Part shown: positions 11,742 through 24,200 of the stretch, in pieces
Layout: each line of letters starts with the position of its first letter
How positions within the stretch are numbered: position 1 is the first letter of the stretch
From: Butyriboletus loyo
Taxonomy: Eukaryota > Basidiomycota > Agaricomycetes > Boletales > Boletaceae
Direction: 5' to 3'
Assembly: GCA_038093515.1 (NCBI GenBank)
Contig: JBBPSI010000040.1
Coordinates: forward strand, 62,001-126,000
DNA: 64,000 bases
Translations under genes and position numbers: made by a program
The notes under the pieces: generated by a model
Databases searched by the model: none
The model's input: only the letters and a program-made list of their open reading frames with translations
Told to the model about the DNA's origin: nothing

Positions 11742-13071
11742 TCAGCGAGCCAACAAATGCTCTGAAATAATTTGATCCACTCTCGGATCGATCTTTCCCA
11801 GAATATCAACTGTCTCCGTCTTCAGACAAGCAATAAACAACACGGGTCAGTCAAACTCGCTCCGTAAAACCAGCTGAACCAAATATACACTTACCCACAA
11901 ACGTCCCGAGACCTCCTTTCCCTCTTCGCTCAAAACATAGTCACTCTCCTCGGCGACCTCACAACAGGACACGTATCGTCCGTGCCTAACTCTCTCGCCC
12001 GGTCCTACGGCGGGATGTACGAGCGTGCGGCTCCCCATCTCGGTCGTGCGCGCCAACAGCGCCTTCATCACACGTACTGCAACGTTAATGACCGGATTAC
12101 TCTCGATCGAGCGCGTGAGGCGAGAATGGCAGAACCCGGGGTTGATCGCCGACACGGAGACGGGCGTCGGGTTCGGTAACCGAGAGGCGAGTTCGCGGAC
12201 GAACATGACTTCCAGCACTTGACATTTTGTTTTGGACAAGGTGAGCATCATGACCATGTGTTCACGGCGTTTCACTCACGCTTCGAGAGTTCGTAGCGAT
12301 TTCTCATCACGCTACGCGAGCAGATCAGGGTCGGGTTCTATGCGTGGTACTGAGTACTTACGAGGCAGTGCAATATTCCTCGTCGCTCAGCTTACCGAGG
12401 ATGCTGGGCCAGCTGGTGGCGCCATCGAGCTTGTTGGCCAGGAAATGGGCTTCGCTGGAAACGATGACAAGTCTCGAAGCATTGGATGGGGTCGTTGATT
12501 TGATGAGGTGAGGGAGCATCAAAATGCTAAGCAAAGCCGTCGACAGATAGTTCACTTGCAATCTGACAAATGAACAAAGAGTCAACCGGGGGGTACCGTA
12601 CTACATGCATGCCTGGGACGAACGTGGTCTCCCATCCGCCTTGCGTCTTCGCGTAGGTCATGGTCGATATGGCTGCATTGGCAATAAGAGCGTTCATCGG
12701 GAAGCCCTCCAATTCGACCCTGTCAGCAAACGTGCGAACAGAGTCAAAAGAACCCAGCTCGAGTGGCCAGACATGGACGTCATCGATCATGGCCTGCTGT
12801 TCGATATCTGTGGCAAAGACTGCGAGTCAGCGGGTGGTGTAGATAACGAAGAGGTCTTCATACCTTGTTTGGTTTGCTTGCATTTGGCCTCGTCACGGGT
12901 GGTGAGAAGGAGTCGCTTGGGTCTGAGTTTGGCGAGATGAATGGCTGCTTCGAAGCCGAGGCCAACATTTGCGCCGGCGACGACTATCGATTTGTCGCTG
13001 ATATCGGCCTTCGGGAGGGGGATCGTCGTCCACTGTTCGCGGAGAAAAGAGCGGATGGTGAACTTGCCCAT
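11742..13071 (-). CDS. Short-chain dehydrogenase/reductase, retinol-dehydrogenase-like
   Basis: An NAD(P)-dependent oxidoreductase with a Rossmann fold. The start is MGKFTIRSFLREQW. The nucleotide-binding glycines are in IVVAGANVGLGFEAA, followed by NALIANAA (the NAG-type motif), LQVNYLS, the serine motif IVSSEAH and the active-site YELSK. YELSK lies entirely in a 23-nt exon at 12302-12280, between 59-nt and 62-nt introns; the joined protein reads CTASNRYELSKLLEVMFVREL, the usual family sequence. The last exon (from about 11810) supplies TETVDILGKIDPRVDQ and the stop at 11744-11742. About 330 aa. This subfamily is large in Agaricomycetes and its substrates are mostly unknown. All catalytic residues are present. 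Confidence 0.92.
12280..12302 (-). other. 23-nt micro-exon encoding the SDR catalytic YxxxK
   Basis: Bounded by introns 12361-12303 (GTAAGT...TGAG) and 12279-12218 (GTGAGT...TCAAG). It encodes NRYELSK with split codons at both ends. Skipping it removes the catalytic tyrosine and lysine and shifts the frame. Confidence 0.85.
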
Positions 13072-13740
13072 GGCGAACTGTAGCGTTCGGGTGACGCTGG
13101 AAGGGTGGGGAGTGAGAGCACCGAACAAATTAAAGTGTGTTAAAGGGCGCAAAAATAGGGTTTTCCCGCACGACTCAAGTGCGGGACAATGAAGACCAAT
13201 CGTGTGCGATGTCAGGGTCAATGAAAAGGATGAAAAACGGCTCCGCATCTTATAAGCTCATCATCATTAAAGCTTCCAATGATCCGTGTAGGGCTGGTGG
13301 CCAATTTAGACAACCACATGGCGGGATCATGTTGCACGAGTATGGCATTGAGAAGGTCCACGGAATACAAAAGAGCAACTGCTGATGAGGCTGAGATGAT
13401 ACCCTCACGACGACTATAATTGTCTGCAGGCCGCCGCAAGTTGTCCTTTGTTTGTAGTCGGCCAGTTATATACTTACTGTTTGTTGTCGTAACCGTGTGA
13501 GCATAGCGTCCACGGAGGGGCAGCCTTAGTGTCCAACTCGACGCACCTGGGTCGAGTGAGATGGAGGATATTGTCGACGTCTGATAGTAGTACGGAGTCC
13601 AAGTCCGCAGTGCATATCGGGGAGCGCAACGTCAGGTCGAATTTAGTACTCCATGCTGCCGGGGTTCTTGAAACGTTACAAGTAGGAGGGAGACCCGGGA
13701 TACGTATATGAGGCACGAGCGCCCATTTCCAGGTCCCCGT
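13072..13740. other. Intergenic region between SDR start and ORC1 stop
   Basis: 669 bp containing the promoter of the dehydrogenase and the 3' end of ORC1, both on the minus strand. An 80-codon minus frame at 13716-13474 has no recognisable features. Confidence 0.45.
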
Positions 13741-16482
13741 CTATGCGTCGGCGCTCAGCGCACTCCTCCATAAAGGCCCACCGACGTCTCCGAGAACTCT
13801 CTCTACCTCGGCCTGCTCCAAATTAAGGATAATCTTCCGCTCGATTACAGGTTTTCGTACCGCTGTAAAGCCATCCTCCATGAGCATCGCCCGCGATGCA
13901 AGGAGGGAGTCCAAGACGAAGGTGAGCTCGCCGAGCGTGGGTGCATGGGTGGACACCCCTTCTCCAAGGGTTTCCACATAGATCAGGTGCTGGCGTTCAA
14001 CCTGTCGAACAACAGACGTCACGTTACGAAGTAACATGCCCGAAAAAACTCACCTCCCCCCATTTGATTTCTTCTACACCCTCCCTCTTCATACACTTTA
14101 CCAGCGCAGCTAGCATGATTCTTTCGTGTAGACTCAGCTCCTTCAAGAATGCGGCCGTTGGACTATTTTGCATCACTTTAATGACCTCCTTCACGTCCTC
14201 CGTACCCGCAGCCTTTCCCTTTGGATGTACAAGTTCGACGGCACGTCTGCAAATATCCAAAACACGGCGAGCGTCACCAGAAATAGAGGACACTTTCATG
14301 GAGGCAAACTTGACGCCATCAGCAGTAATGACATCGTGTTGGTATTGAGATGGAAGATTTTCTTTGGAAGCGAGAAGACGTGCGTGTACAATTTCCTGGA
14401 GTTGGTGGGTTGTGTATGGCTGGAAATTTATTCGGGTCATCCCTTTATATCACGGTTAAATCATCTCGTAGTCACCACTGTTCTCTTACCCAGTCGACTG
14501 CGAACACGTCCGCTCATAACCCTCTCTGGAAGGTCCATCGTATTCGCGACCGCAAGCACGACAAGTTTTGACCCGACTAATGTTGGCCAATTAAAAAAGT
14601 TATAGACGACGTCTTGTTTTGTCGTGACCAACTGGTCTAATTCGTCCATTAATACAACACTGGTGGACCAAGTATAAATTGTTAGCTATTACGCTATCAA
14701 TGGAGAATCACTACCAACCATGCATGACCACCAGGACCCGCTCTAACACCAGCACTGAAGTGGTTGCTGAGTCGCTTCAGAGCTTCCTTCGAACTGACCT
14801 TGAGATGACCATCCGTGGAGACATCGTGACCGGAGATCGTTTCCCAAAGGAGGTTATAGGCTGCCGCTGGCTCGGGAATTCTGAGCCCATTAATCTCGAC
14901 GTACGTGAATGGGATCATTTCCTGCACAGGGCTATAAGCAACAGCCGCTTATGGATGATCCGGGACGTACCCCATTCTCTGCCATGCGCTTAAGTTCGCG
15001 TACAACAGCATGTACAGTGGCTGTTTTTCCAGTTCCAGGCACTCCTGAAATATCTAAGAGAGCCAACAGTTAGAAATTCCGAGAACAGGGACAGAGATAC
15101 CCACAAACACACCCTCCACTCCCTTCCTCGAGAAGTTCTTCCACTGTGCGCAAAACACGGTTATATTCCTCTCCTCGGCAAGGTAGAATGTCTGGGCGTG
15201 CAGCTACATGTAGAACATGCATAGCCCTTAACCATGCGTCTTGGGGCAACTTCTGTAGTTGCTTGTAATGTTCTCGTGTCAGGTCTGGAGGTGGGACGCG
15301 CACGACTGCTACTTTGCGATTATTCCTCTTCCGCATGGCGGCCTTAGAATGAGGAGTCGGTGCAACCAGCTTGTTCGAGCGGGATTTTCGAGGCGTAGAC
15401 TTGGACGGGGTGCTGACTGGGCGTTTCCGTTTCCGGGATGGTGTCTTTGGGAAATCGTCCTCGAGCACTTCGCTGCGAGCATCAGGCTCAGAGTCGAGAT
15501 CGGTGCCCGTGATGGGGAGTTTGTCATCATCACTGCCTTCCACAGGTTCTGGGTACTCATAGTCGGTATCCGCTTCCTGGGTCAGTGACTCATCCGCCTC
15601 AGTGATCTTCTTCAGTCTTGGCCGTTTCTGAGCCCGGGTAGTCTTCTGTCCTGGAGACTCTACGAGAACGTTCCAGGATCTTCCACTTGTCTGTTCTTCG
15701 TCCGAATCAGAGAGGGCACGCTTTTTATGATGACTCCAGGCAAAGCCGTAGTAGAGCCCTTTCCTGGAGTCGAGGGCGAAGCGACAGTAGAACAGCGAGA
15801 TATCATTTTGTCTAAAATTTACCAAGTCAGAGGACGCGACTTGACTGGAGTTTTCCTTGGGGGGTAGGTCGGTTACGGTGCAGTGGCGAACGAGATTCGA
15901 GGGTGGCAAGATTGCTTCCGTGTCAAGGGTGAAGTACACTTCGTTCTTTTAACGCATGGTTGGAACTGGCTGAAAAGATACGACTCGACGACTCACCTCG
16001 GTGTGCTCCCTTCCCGGACGTACGCGAGGAAGTTCGATTGGCCTTTGAAACCAATGCATCCGAATGCACATGTTGGGTTGCGTTCCGTCCGACTCGTCTG
16101 TCCTGAGTTCCCACATGGATGTGATGACCCCGATGCTGTCATACTTCGCAGTGCCTGTTGAAACGAACACCGTATCCCCAACTTCGTATACCTCCCGAGT
16201 ACTCGTCTCAGATCTCGAGGACCGTGGCTTTCCTTTGAGGGACGGTGGCAGAAGCGACCTCGAGCGGGTAAACGAGTGGTAAAACACGGTCTGCATGTTG
16301 GCTAAGGGCTTCCAATTTTCATCCTCTTCAAGGGCCTGGTAGTCTTGTGGGATGGAGGATCTAACGTAGAACGGTTCGGACGACCAGGACGTGGATTTGT
16401 CGGCCCATGCGCTGGGGTGTACGGGGGTAACGAGCTGCTGATAGCGTTTCGAGCGACGCGAAGGCGTTACCTGGGTCGACAT
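13741..16482 (-). CDS. ORC1: Origin recognition complex subunit 1
   Basis: The largest ORC subunit, which binds origins and loads the MCM helicase with Cdc6. The N-terminus ([16 protein letters not shown]) leads into a BAH domain ([43 protein letters not shown]), which in this family reads nucleosomes. A charged linker follows, with an NLS-like [16 protein letters not shown]. The AAA+ domain has Walker [12 protein letters not shown], Walker [11 protein letters not shown], sensor 1 [13 protein letters not shown] and the sensor 2 region [15 protein letters not shown] winged-helix C-terminus follows. Introns split the gene before Walker A, after MAENG, before Walker B, after SRLG and after KWGE. 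The gene is head to head with ADE6. All ATPase motifs are intact. About 790 aa. Confidence 0.95.
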
Positions 16483-16648
16483 GAATGTAAATGGTCAAGT
16501 GTGTGACCGACGCGTCCGTCACGCGTTCCAATTGGATGACTCGGAGGATTCCTCCGCGATATCTCTCTGTCTGATAACACCACTCGCTGGTGAGCATCTC
16601 TGCCAATCACTCAACCGGGTCATCCTCTGAACTCCTTCGCAGACAAAC
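16483..16648. promoter_or_regulatory. Bidirectional promoter of ORC1 and ADE6
   Basis: Only 166 bp separate the two start codons, which face away from each other. Both promoters and both 5' leaders must fit here or extend into coding sequence. No clear TATA element is visible. Confidence 0.6.
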
Positions 16649-19600
16649 ATGCTCGTTCTCTATGGATCATCTGCGCTCACAGAAACAAAGCGTCAGATCC
16701 TTCTGCGTGACATCCAGACTATAAACGGCGACATCTTGTCTGTAGACACTCTTTTTATTCATCTCGTGAAATGCCGGACGCAAGCGCTCGAGCGGGAGCT
16801 CAGCAACAGTCATCTGTCTCACAGGCAATCACTCACTGCCCTTCTCGACTATGGCAACAATGTCCAGTTGCCCAATACCCTACACACCCTCCGAGGTGAT
16901 CAAAACACTGTCTACGTTATCCCGAGAGCGGGTTCTATATCTCCATGGAGCAGTAAGGCAACAGATATCGCAGCCATCTGCAATCTCGGGGAGCACGTTG
17001 AGAGAGTCGAGCGAGGCATCGCGTACGCTTTTCATATGAAACAGGGCAAGACGCTAGACAATACGGTGGTTTCCCAAATTTCGCATCTACTCCATGATCG
17101 TATGACGCAAACCATTCAACTCTCTCTCCCTCACGAAGACGTGATATTTAAACATCAAGATCTCAGCCCCTTGCGGACAGTCAAGTTGACAAACCAAGTC
17201 GTCGGTGAAGCAGTGGATGCTGCCACCGCCAGAGAACGTCTCTCTGCCGCCAACAAAGTACTGGGCCTTGCCCTCGCACCCGATGAAATCGATTATCTAA
17301 TCGATGCTTTTGTTACTGGAGTTTCTCCGCTCAACCGCAACCCCACCGATGCAGAGCTCTTTATGTTCGCTCAGGTTAACTCGGAGCACTGTAGGCACAA
17401 GATTTTCAATGCCCCCTGGACTATCGATGGAATTCCTCGCGAGAAATCACTTTTCAAAATGATTCGGAATACCGAAGAGAAGTGCATTCACAAGGCTATC
17501 TCTGCCTACTCCGACAACGCCGCTGTCCTTGGGGGCCCAACCATCCCTATATTTGGACTCTGGACCCAAGAATCCAAAGAAACACAGGTTTATACCTCGA
17601 GAAAATTCGAGCCTAATCCCATCCTCATCAAAGTCGAGACCCACAATCATCCTACAGCAGTTTCTCCATACCCAGGGGCGGCAACAGGTTCCGGCGGGGA
17701 AATCCGCGACGAAGGCTCTGTCGGCCGAGGGTCCAAGCCCAAAGCTGGCTTGGTTGGCTTCACTGTGTCCAACCTTCGTATCCCTGGCTATGAGCAACCG
17801 TGGGAAACTGACTTTGGTCGGCCATCCCACATCGCATCGGCCCTGGAAATCATGATTGATGGTCCACTGGGTGCGAGTGCATTTAATAATGAGTTTGGAC
17901 GACCAGCGCTTGCCGGCTATTTTCGCACGTTCTCAGAGTCCGTGCCTGCCTCGGAGGATGGGGCGAAGGAAATCAGGGGGTACCACAAACCTATCATGAT
18001 CGCTGGCGGGTACGGAAATGTACTCACATGCTTCGCGAAGAAATCGGCCATTGAGCCTGACGCGAAGATAATTGTGCTAGGAGGCCCCGGAATGCTCATT
18101 GGTCTAGGAGGCGGAGCCGCGTCTAGCCAGGTCTCTGGGGCTGGTTCGGCCGAGCTCGATTTTGCATCTGTGCAACGGGATAATGCAGAAATGCAGAGAC
18201 GGTGTCAGCAGGTTATTGACGCGTGCATAGGTCTGGGAGATGGGAATCCGATTCAGAGCATCCACGATGTCGGAGCCGGCGGCCTATCCAATGCCCTACC
18301 CGAATTGGTGCATGATTCCGGGCTCGGAGCGATATTTGAGATACGAGACATTCTCGTTGCAGATAGCTCCATGTCGCCGATGGAGATCTGGTGCAATGAG
18401 AGTCAGGAACGATACGTACTTGCCGTCTCCGCGGAGAAAGCCGATGATTTCGAGGCGATTGCGAAGCGAGAACGGTGCCCGTTTTCCGTCGTTGGTCGCG
18501 CTACGATAGAGGAAGAACTGATCGTCACCGACCGCCTCCTTGGTCAGGATGTTATCAATCTGAAAATGTCCACCCTTTTTGGCAAGCCACCCCGTATGTC
18601 CCGGAGAGACAAAACGCGAAAGGTTACATTCAACAACTTTGACACATCCCTGTCCAAGTACCTGCCCAATATCACCGACCCTATCTCAGTTGCAGTCGAT
18701 CGCGTACTTCGCCTTCCATCCGTTGGTTCAAAGTCTTTCTTGATCACTATCGGAGACAGGTCCATCACCGGCCTAGTTACGCGCGACCAAATGGTGGGTC
18801 CTTGGCAAGTCCCTGTCGCTGACGTTGCCGTCACCCGCTCTTCCTTTGGTGTCGACGTCCTCGCCGGAGAAGCCATGGCGATGGGCGAGAGAACTCCCTT
18901 AGCTCTCCTCAGTCCCGCTGCATCGGCACGCATGGCAATCGCCGAGTCTTTGACCAACCTCGTCGCAGCCACTATCTCGGATATCTCCCTCGTCAAGCTA
19001 AGTGCTAACTGGATGTGCGCTGCGTCAAAGGAGGGTGAAGGCGCGGGATTGTACGAGGCTGTCACCGCTGTGGGTTTGGAGCTTTGCCCTGCACTCGGAG
19101 TTGGTGTTCCGGTCGGCAAAGACTCGATGTCTATGTCAATGAAGTGGAAGCAAGGGGACGAACAACGAGAAGTTAGTGCACCTCTGTCACTCATTGTGAC
19201 CGCATTCGCACCCGTGGATGATGTTTCCACGACTTGGACCCCGCAGCTCCGCACAGATGTTGGCTCGCCAACAGCCCTTATGTTTTTCGACCTTGCTGGA
19301 GGAAGGAAGCGCATGGGCGGATCGGCGCTAGCGCAAGTGTTCGGGGAGATCGGATCTGAGGCGCCTGACGTTGTTGATCCTTCATTGCTCAAAGCCTTCT
19401 TCAGCGGCTGCCAGATCGCCAGAAAAGCAGGCTTGGTCCTTGCCTATCACGATCGTTCTGACGGTGGTTTATTTACTACCCTTGTTGAAATGACCTTCGC
19501 GGGTCGGGTCGGCGCAGATATCACACTTGATCCATTAGGTTCTTCGGGAGAAACCATTGCGACGCTGTTCAACGAGGAGCTTGGTGCTGTCATCCAAGTG

Positions 19601-20725
19601 CGCAAGCACGCGGTCGATGAATTGAAGTCTACGTTCGCCAACGCAGGTTTCCCTGCCACTTCGATCTTCGAGATCGGTAGCGTGAACGAAGATCCTACCG
19701 ACCAGGCTTTCGTTATCCGGGAAAACTCTAGTATATTGTTCTCTCGAACTCGAGGACAACTTCAGGAAACCTGGTCGGAGACGTCGTTCAGGATGCAGAG
19801 CCTTCGCGATAATCCTACTGCTGCGAGACAGGAATTCAATCTCATAAGCGACCCAACCTACAAGGGCACATATTACGAGCTCACCTTCACATATAACACA
19901 TCCCCTTTCCGCGATCTGACACACCGTCCTCAAGTCGCCATTCTGCGAGAGCAAGGTGTCAATGGCCATGTCGAAATGGCTTGGGCATTCACTGAAGCCG
20001 GCTTCAATGCCGTTGACGTACACATGACTGACATCTTGAGTGGAAAAGTATCTTTGACCAACTTCCGTGGGTTAGCTGCTTGTGGTGGTTTCTCTTACGG
20101 TGACGTCCTCGGAGCCGGAAAAGGCTGGGCTCACTCAGTTCGTCTTAACGAACTCGCGAGGAGAGAGTTCCAACAGTTCTTCGAGAACGACTGCACATTC
20201 ACACTTGGCGTGTGTAACGGATGTCAGTTCCTCAGCCATCTCCGTGACCTGATCCCTGGTGCGGCGAACTGGCCCGATTTCAAGCAGAACGCCAGCGAGC
20301 GATTCGAAGCGCGTGTATGCGTGGTTCAAATCTCGCAAAGCGACGTTACACGGCGCTCTGTGTTCCTCCGCGACATGGTCGGCTCCAAACTCCCGGTCCC
20401 TGTCGCGCATGGAGAGGGACGTGTCTCATTCGCCAATGGCAATTCTCAGCTGCAGGCCTTGCGGACGGAAGGTCTCATCGCCACCCAATTTGTAGATTCT
20501 GAGGGATTGCCGACCGAAGTGTACCCCATGAATCCCAACGGAGGCGTTGATGGTATTGCTGGGGTGCAGACACCGGACGGCAGGGTGTTTGCACTGATGC
20601 CTCACCCTGAACGGGCAACCACTTTGGAGAGTAATAGCTGGTACCCATCCACATTCTCGGATTCTTGGAATGGTGTGGGTCCGTGGTTCAAGTTGTTCCA
20701 AAGCGCGAGAGCCTGGGTAAATTGA
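16649..20725 (+). CDS. ADE6: Phosphoribosylformylglycinamidine synthase (FGAM synthase)
   Basis: One uninterrupted frame of 1358 codons, the usual eukaryotic length. The enzyme performs the fourth step of de novo purine synthesis: FGAR plus glutamine plus ATP gives FGAM. An N-terminal PurS-like domain is followed by two PurM/PurL-type ATP-binding halves ([39 protein letters not shown]; later [17 protein letters not shown]) and a C-terminal class I glutaminase. The glutaminase shows [18 protein letters not shown], the nucleophile cysteine in [12 protein letters not shown] near residue 1187, and the His/Glu of MPHPERATT near residue 1319. The absence of introns over 4 kb contrasts with every other large gene here. 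The enzyme is cytosolic. Confidence 0.97.
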   Translation: MLVLYGSSALTETKRQILLRDIQTINGDILSVDTLFIHLVKCRTQALERELSNSHLSHRQSLTALLDYGNNVQLPNTLHTLRGDQNTVYVIPRAGSISPWSSKATDIAAICNLGEHVERVERGIAYAFHMKQGKTLDNTVVSQISHLLHDRMTQTIQLSLPHEDVIFKHQDLSPLRTVKLTNQVVGEAVDAATARERLSAANKVLGLALAPDEIDYLIDAFVTGVSPLNRNPTDAELFMFAQVNSEHCRHKIFNAPWTIDGIPREKSLFKMIRNTEEKCIHKAISAYSDNAAVLGGPTIPIFGLWTQESKETQVYTSRKFEPNPILIKVETHNHPTAVSPYPGAATGSGGEIRDEGSVGRGSKPKAGLVGFTVSNLRIPGYEQPWETDFGRPSHIASALEIMIDGPLGASAFNNEFGRPALAGYFRTFSESVPASEDGAKEIRGYHKPIMIAGGYGNVLTCFAKKSAIEPDAKIIVLGGPGMLIGLGGGAASSQVSGAGSAELDFASVQRDNAEMQRRCQQVIDACIGLGDGNPIQSIHDVGAGGLSNALPELVHDSGLGAIFEIRDILVADSSMSPMEIWCNESQERYVLAVSAEKADDFEAIAKRERCPFSVVGRATIEEELIVTDRLLGQDVINLKMSTLFGKPPRMSRRDKTRKVTFNNFDTSLSKYLPNITDPISVAVDRVLRLPSVGSKSFLITIGDRSITGLVTRDQMVGPWQVPVADVAVTRSSFGVDVLAGEAMAMGERTPLALLSPAASARMAIAESLTNLVAATISDISLVKLSANWMCAASKEGEGAGLYEAVTAVGLELCPALGVGVPVGKDSMSMSMKWKQGDEQREVSAPLSLIVTAFAPVDDVSTTWTPQLRTDVGSPTALMFFDLAGGRKRMGGSALAQVFGEIGSEAPDVVDPSLLKAFFSGCQIARKAGLVLAYHDRSDGGLFTTLVEMTFAGRVGADITLDPLGSSGETIATLFNEELGAVIQVRKHAVDELKSTFANAGFPATSIFEIGSVNEDPTDQAFVIRENSSILFSRTRGQLQETWSETSFRMQSLRDNPTAARQEFNLISDPTYKGTYYELTFTYNTSPFRDLTHRPQVAILREQGVNGHVEMAWAFTEAGFNAVDVHMTDILSGKVSLTNFRGLAACGGFSYGDVLGAGKGWAHSVRLNELARREFQQFFENDCTFTLGVCNGCQFLSHLRDLIPGAANWPDFKQNASERFEARVCVVQISQSDVTRRSVFLRDMVGSKLPVPVAHGEGRVSFANGNSQLQALRTEGLIATQFVDSEGLPTEVYPMNPNGGVDGIAGVQTPDGRVFALMPHPERATTLESNSWYPSTFSDSWNGVGPWFKLFQSARAWVN

Positions 20726-21257
20726 TAGTGGGTTGTTTCGCATTGTACGTTATTCGGGAGCTTGATGTATATTGTCAGAAGCGTAATCAAGACATCGATG
20801 ATCATTTGCAGGAAGATCTATTGTTATAAGCCATTCAAGGGCCTGATATATGTCGGAAGTAGAATCAAGATTTCTGATTACTTATAGAGAAGTTTATCGT
20901 TGAAAAGAAGGAATGTATGTATTCAGCCACCATCAATGAAGCAAACGGTCGGGACGCACAACTATAGTTAATGTGTTATGGACAGGAACAGGTTGACCAC
21001 CTTCAGACGACCAAAGACGAGGGAAATGCACAGCTTGACTTCAGGTTTGCGTACTGATGACCGTCATGAGGTATGACTTAGACTGTTCTATACAAACCGT
21101 TTAGCTTTCCGTGTATGCATACTTATTGTGTGTACATGTTGTTCAAGAGCCTTGGAGCCTAACAAACCAAAATAACGCGGGTCCGCGACCCTTAATCACT
21201 CTAACACCATACACTCTCCATCAAAATTTCACCCTTCTAACCATCTCTGATTCCGAC
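20726..21257. other. Intergenic region between ADE6 and RAD5
   Basis: 532 bp holding the 3' end of ADE6 and the promoter of the RAD5-like gene. The proximal part contains an imperfect tandem repeat, listed separately. Nothing else was recognised. Confidence 0.5.
20761..20907 (+). repeat. Imperfect tandem duplication of about 68 bp
   Basis: Copy 1 (20761-20830) and copy 2 (20842-20907) share TGATRTAT, GTCRGAAG, AATCAAGA, a TCTGATTA-like block, a GGAAG/GAGAAG block and a final TATTGTT/TATCGTT block, in the same order with small gaps. It lies directly behind the ADE6 stop, probably in its 3' UTR. Confidence 0.6.
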
Positions 21258-24200
21258 ATGAGCAACAATGCTCTATTCTTCGCGGACACGGATGATTTGA
21301 ATGCGTCCAGGATACCGGTAGACAATGTCCAGCATCATTCGGGAGATGTCGTCGTGGACCTTGCAAGGTCTACCAAAGCAGAAGTTGTTTCAATGTCGTC
21401 TCAACAAGTCCGTGAAAAACGGCTATTCTTTCCTGATAGCGACGACGAGAATATTCCAACTTTCGAAGCTCCGTTGAACGCTATCACCATGACTCCTCTA
21501 ACAACAGGTACAGCCCATGACTCTGAAAGCGACCTTGAGCTCCCCTCTATCGAAGAGGTTCCACGCGCGTCGAGCGTCAGCGGTATGTCTTCCGCTGTTT
21601 CGAGGGACTCCTCTCCTGCTCCTCTTCAGCCCACTCGGTCTTCCCCACCTCCAACCAAGAAAAGGCGCCTTCTATTGTCTACACAGCCTGAACCTGCCAT
21701 CAAATCAGACGGCGTGTACCTGGGTACTTTCTTGGTCCCCAACGCTTGGAGCACGGCCAAGGGCAAAGGCTACACCAAACCAGGGGACGAAATCATAGTC
21801 GAAAGGGACAGCCCTGAGGATACCAGTGCCGCAGCGACAACCTCGGTCAAAGGGAAGAAGAAGCAGCTCACCCTCAAAGCGATGCTGAAGTCTCAGCCAG
21901 TCAAAAAAGTGAAACGGAAGACAGATACGATTATCCGACTTACAAATAAAAGGGGGTTCGGTAAGTACATCGTTGTGTAATGGCTACAGGCTGTGTGACC
22001 GGGTCTAAAGAATTTGGCCGATTACCGCAAGACATTGCTGGATGGGTATCGAAGTTATTAGATATGGGTAATTCTGTTTCTGTGGCCCATTTCTCGTGTT
22101 TACATTCATACATCCACCAAGGTTTGATCAACTTCAGGGGCAGTACAATGGTCGATTGCCCGGCTGTCCTCTACTCAGGTGCAGACATGATCGTCTCCCT
22201 CTCTGTTTACATTTCCGCTTCAGCGTTCAAACCCGTTAATGCATCGGACGCTTCCACCCAACCAAAAGTCATGTTCGGACAAGGAAAGGAGACTGAGGAA
22301 GAACAATCTCTCCGTGAGCGAAAAACTGCACTCCTGGTTTTATTTGACGCTGTCAGCCTTCGACCGCGCGCTGGTGCGCGAGCCTTAAGTAGTGACCAAA
22401 TTCCAGATGGGGATGAATGGCAGAATGGAAAACCCGCGCAGAAACCGGCAGGGACAAAGAAAACGAGAACCGAAATAATAGGTGACGGAGAGGAAATTGA
22501 AGTCGAAGAGGGTGAAGAGTTGTCTGACAATCAATTGGACCAGATTTACCAAAGGTGATCGAACCATAACTTCATACACGGCATATCTGATTCCATCCCT
22601 ACAGGGCACAGCGACACGACCAGACCATGGCAGAGATGGACCCTCCACCGACATTTACGTTCACGTTAAGGGGATATCAAAAGCAAGCATTGACGTAAGT
22701 TAACTCTCGCCTGGGCAAATTGTATACTTAATATTGGGCAGGTGGATGCACTCTATGGAGTCGGGCGAAGTCTCCGCGAGAGAAGCAACGTCCATGCATC
22801 CTCTGTGGAGCGAGTGAGTCTCAACTACATTCTAGAGCTACTCATCATGACCGTTCTTCAGATACGTGTTCCCCACCGAACCGTGTAATGGATTAATTGA
22901 CCTAACTGATGATGACAAACCGTTCTATTTCAACCCCTTCTCTGGCGAGCTCAGCCTGGACTTCCCCAAGGTTGAGTGCAAACTTAGAGGTGGAATTTTA
23001 GCGTAAGTCTCTGCACTTTATGCTTGGCATGAAACTCATTAACACTTGTAGAGATGGTAAGCATTGCCACCTTCGCTGATAGAGACTGATATTCGAACAT
23101 ACCATGTCTTAACAGAAAGTAAGCACCAAGTGAAATCAGACATTTTATCTGTCCGACCTTCATTCACAGTGGGAATGGGCAAGACAATCATGATATCAGC
23201 CTTAATCCACATCAATAAAGGACCAGAGCCTCTCAATGACGACGGGAAGCAGTCTGCTCGTGGGCGCCAGTTAAGACTGGACAGCGCTTTCCGAGCCATC
23301 CCACCCAATCAAACAAAACGACCAACGAAGGGCCCTTCCGCGACCCTGGTTGTTGCTCCGACATCTCTTCTCTCCCAATGGTCTGACGAACTGGAGCGTT
23401 CCAGTGTTGCTGGAAGCGTGCGAGTTATTGTCTGGCATGGGCAAAATAGGTTAGATCTGGACGGCTTGGAGGCCGAGGAAGACAGTGACATAGGCATACC
23501 CGTCGTCATTACCTCTTATGGTGTCTTGGCTTCTGAGCATTCTAAGTTTGAGAAATCAAACGGTCAATCATCGGTCTACCAAAGTAAGGCTCGATTTTCT
23601 TACCTGATTAGGTACTGACTTAACATGGCAGTTGAATGGATGAGGGTTATTCTGGACGAGGCACACTACTGTAAATCAAGAACGAGTAAAACTGCCCGGG
23701 CCGTCTACGCACTTCGGGCGAGGCGGAGGTGGGCCGTCACGGGAACACCTATCGTAAATAAGCTCGAAGACCTTCATTCGCTCTTGTGAGAAGTACCGTT
23801 TTTTGTTGGATTTTCATACCCACATCCAGAGCAGGAAATTTCTGGATTACACTCCCTGGTCATCTTCTGCCTTTTTCCGCTCGTATGACTTATCGGTAAT
23901 CGTTTGACCACAGCTGAGGGTTGTTCTAGGTTTATTACGTTACCATTTCTCGCCCGCGACCCTAAAGCGATCGAGATAGTGCAAGTTATTTTGGAGAGTA
24001 TTTTACTCCGCAGAGAGAAGAATATGCGGAACAGCGATGGGAATCGGATCGTAGAGCTCCCCCCAAAGGAAGATATAATCGAAACTCTTCACTTCTCCAC
24101 TGCGGAGCGAAAAATTTACGACTCTATCTATGATACCGCCAAACGAAGCTTTGATCAGCTTAATGCCAAAGGATTAGTTGGCAAGAACTATACCCACATT

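Noticed and set aside
18544..19392. 282-codon minus-strand frame inside ADE6
   Set aside because: It is antisense to an intact conserved enzyme and has a low-complexity Ser/Thr/Arg composition with no motif.
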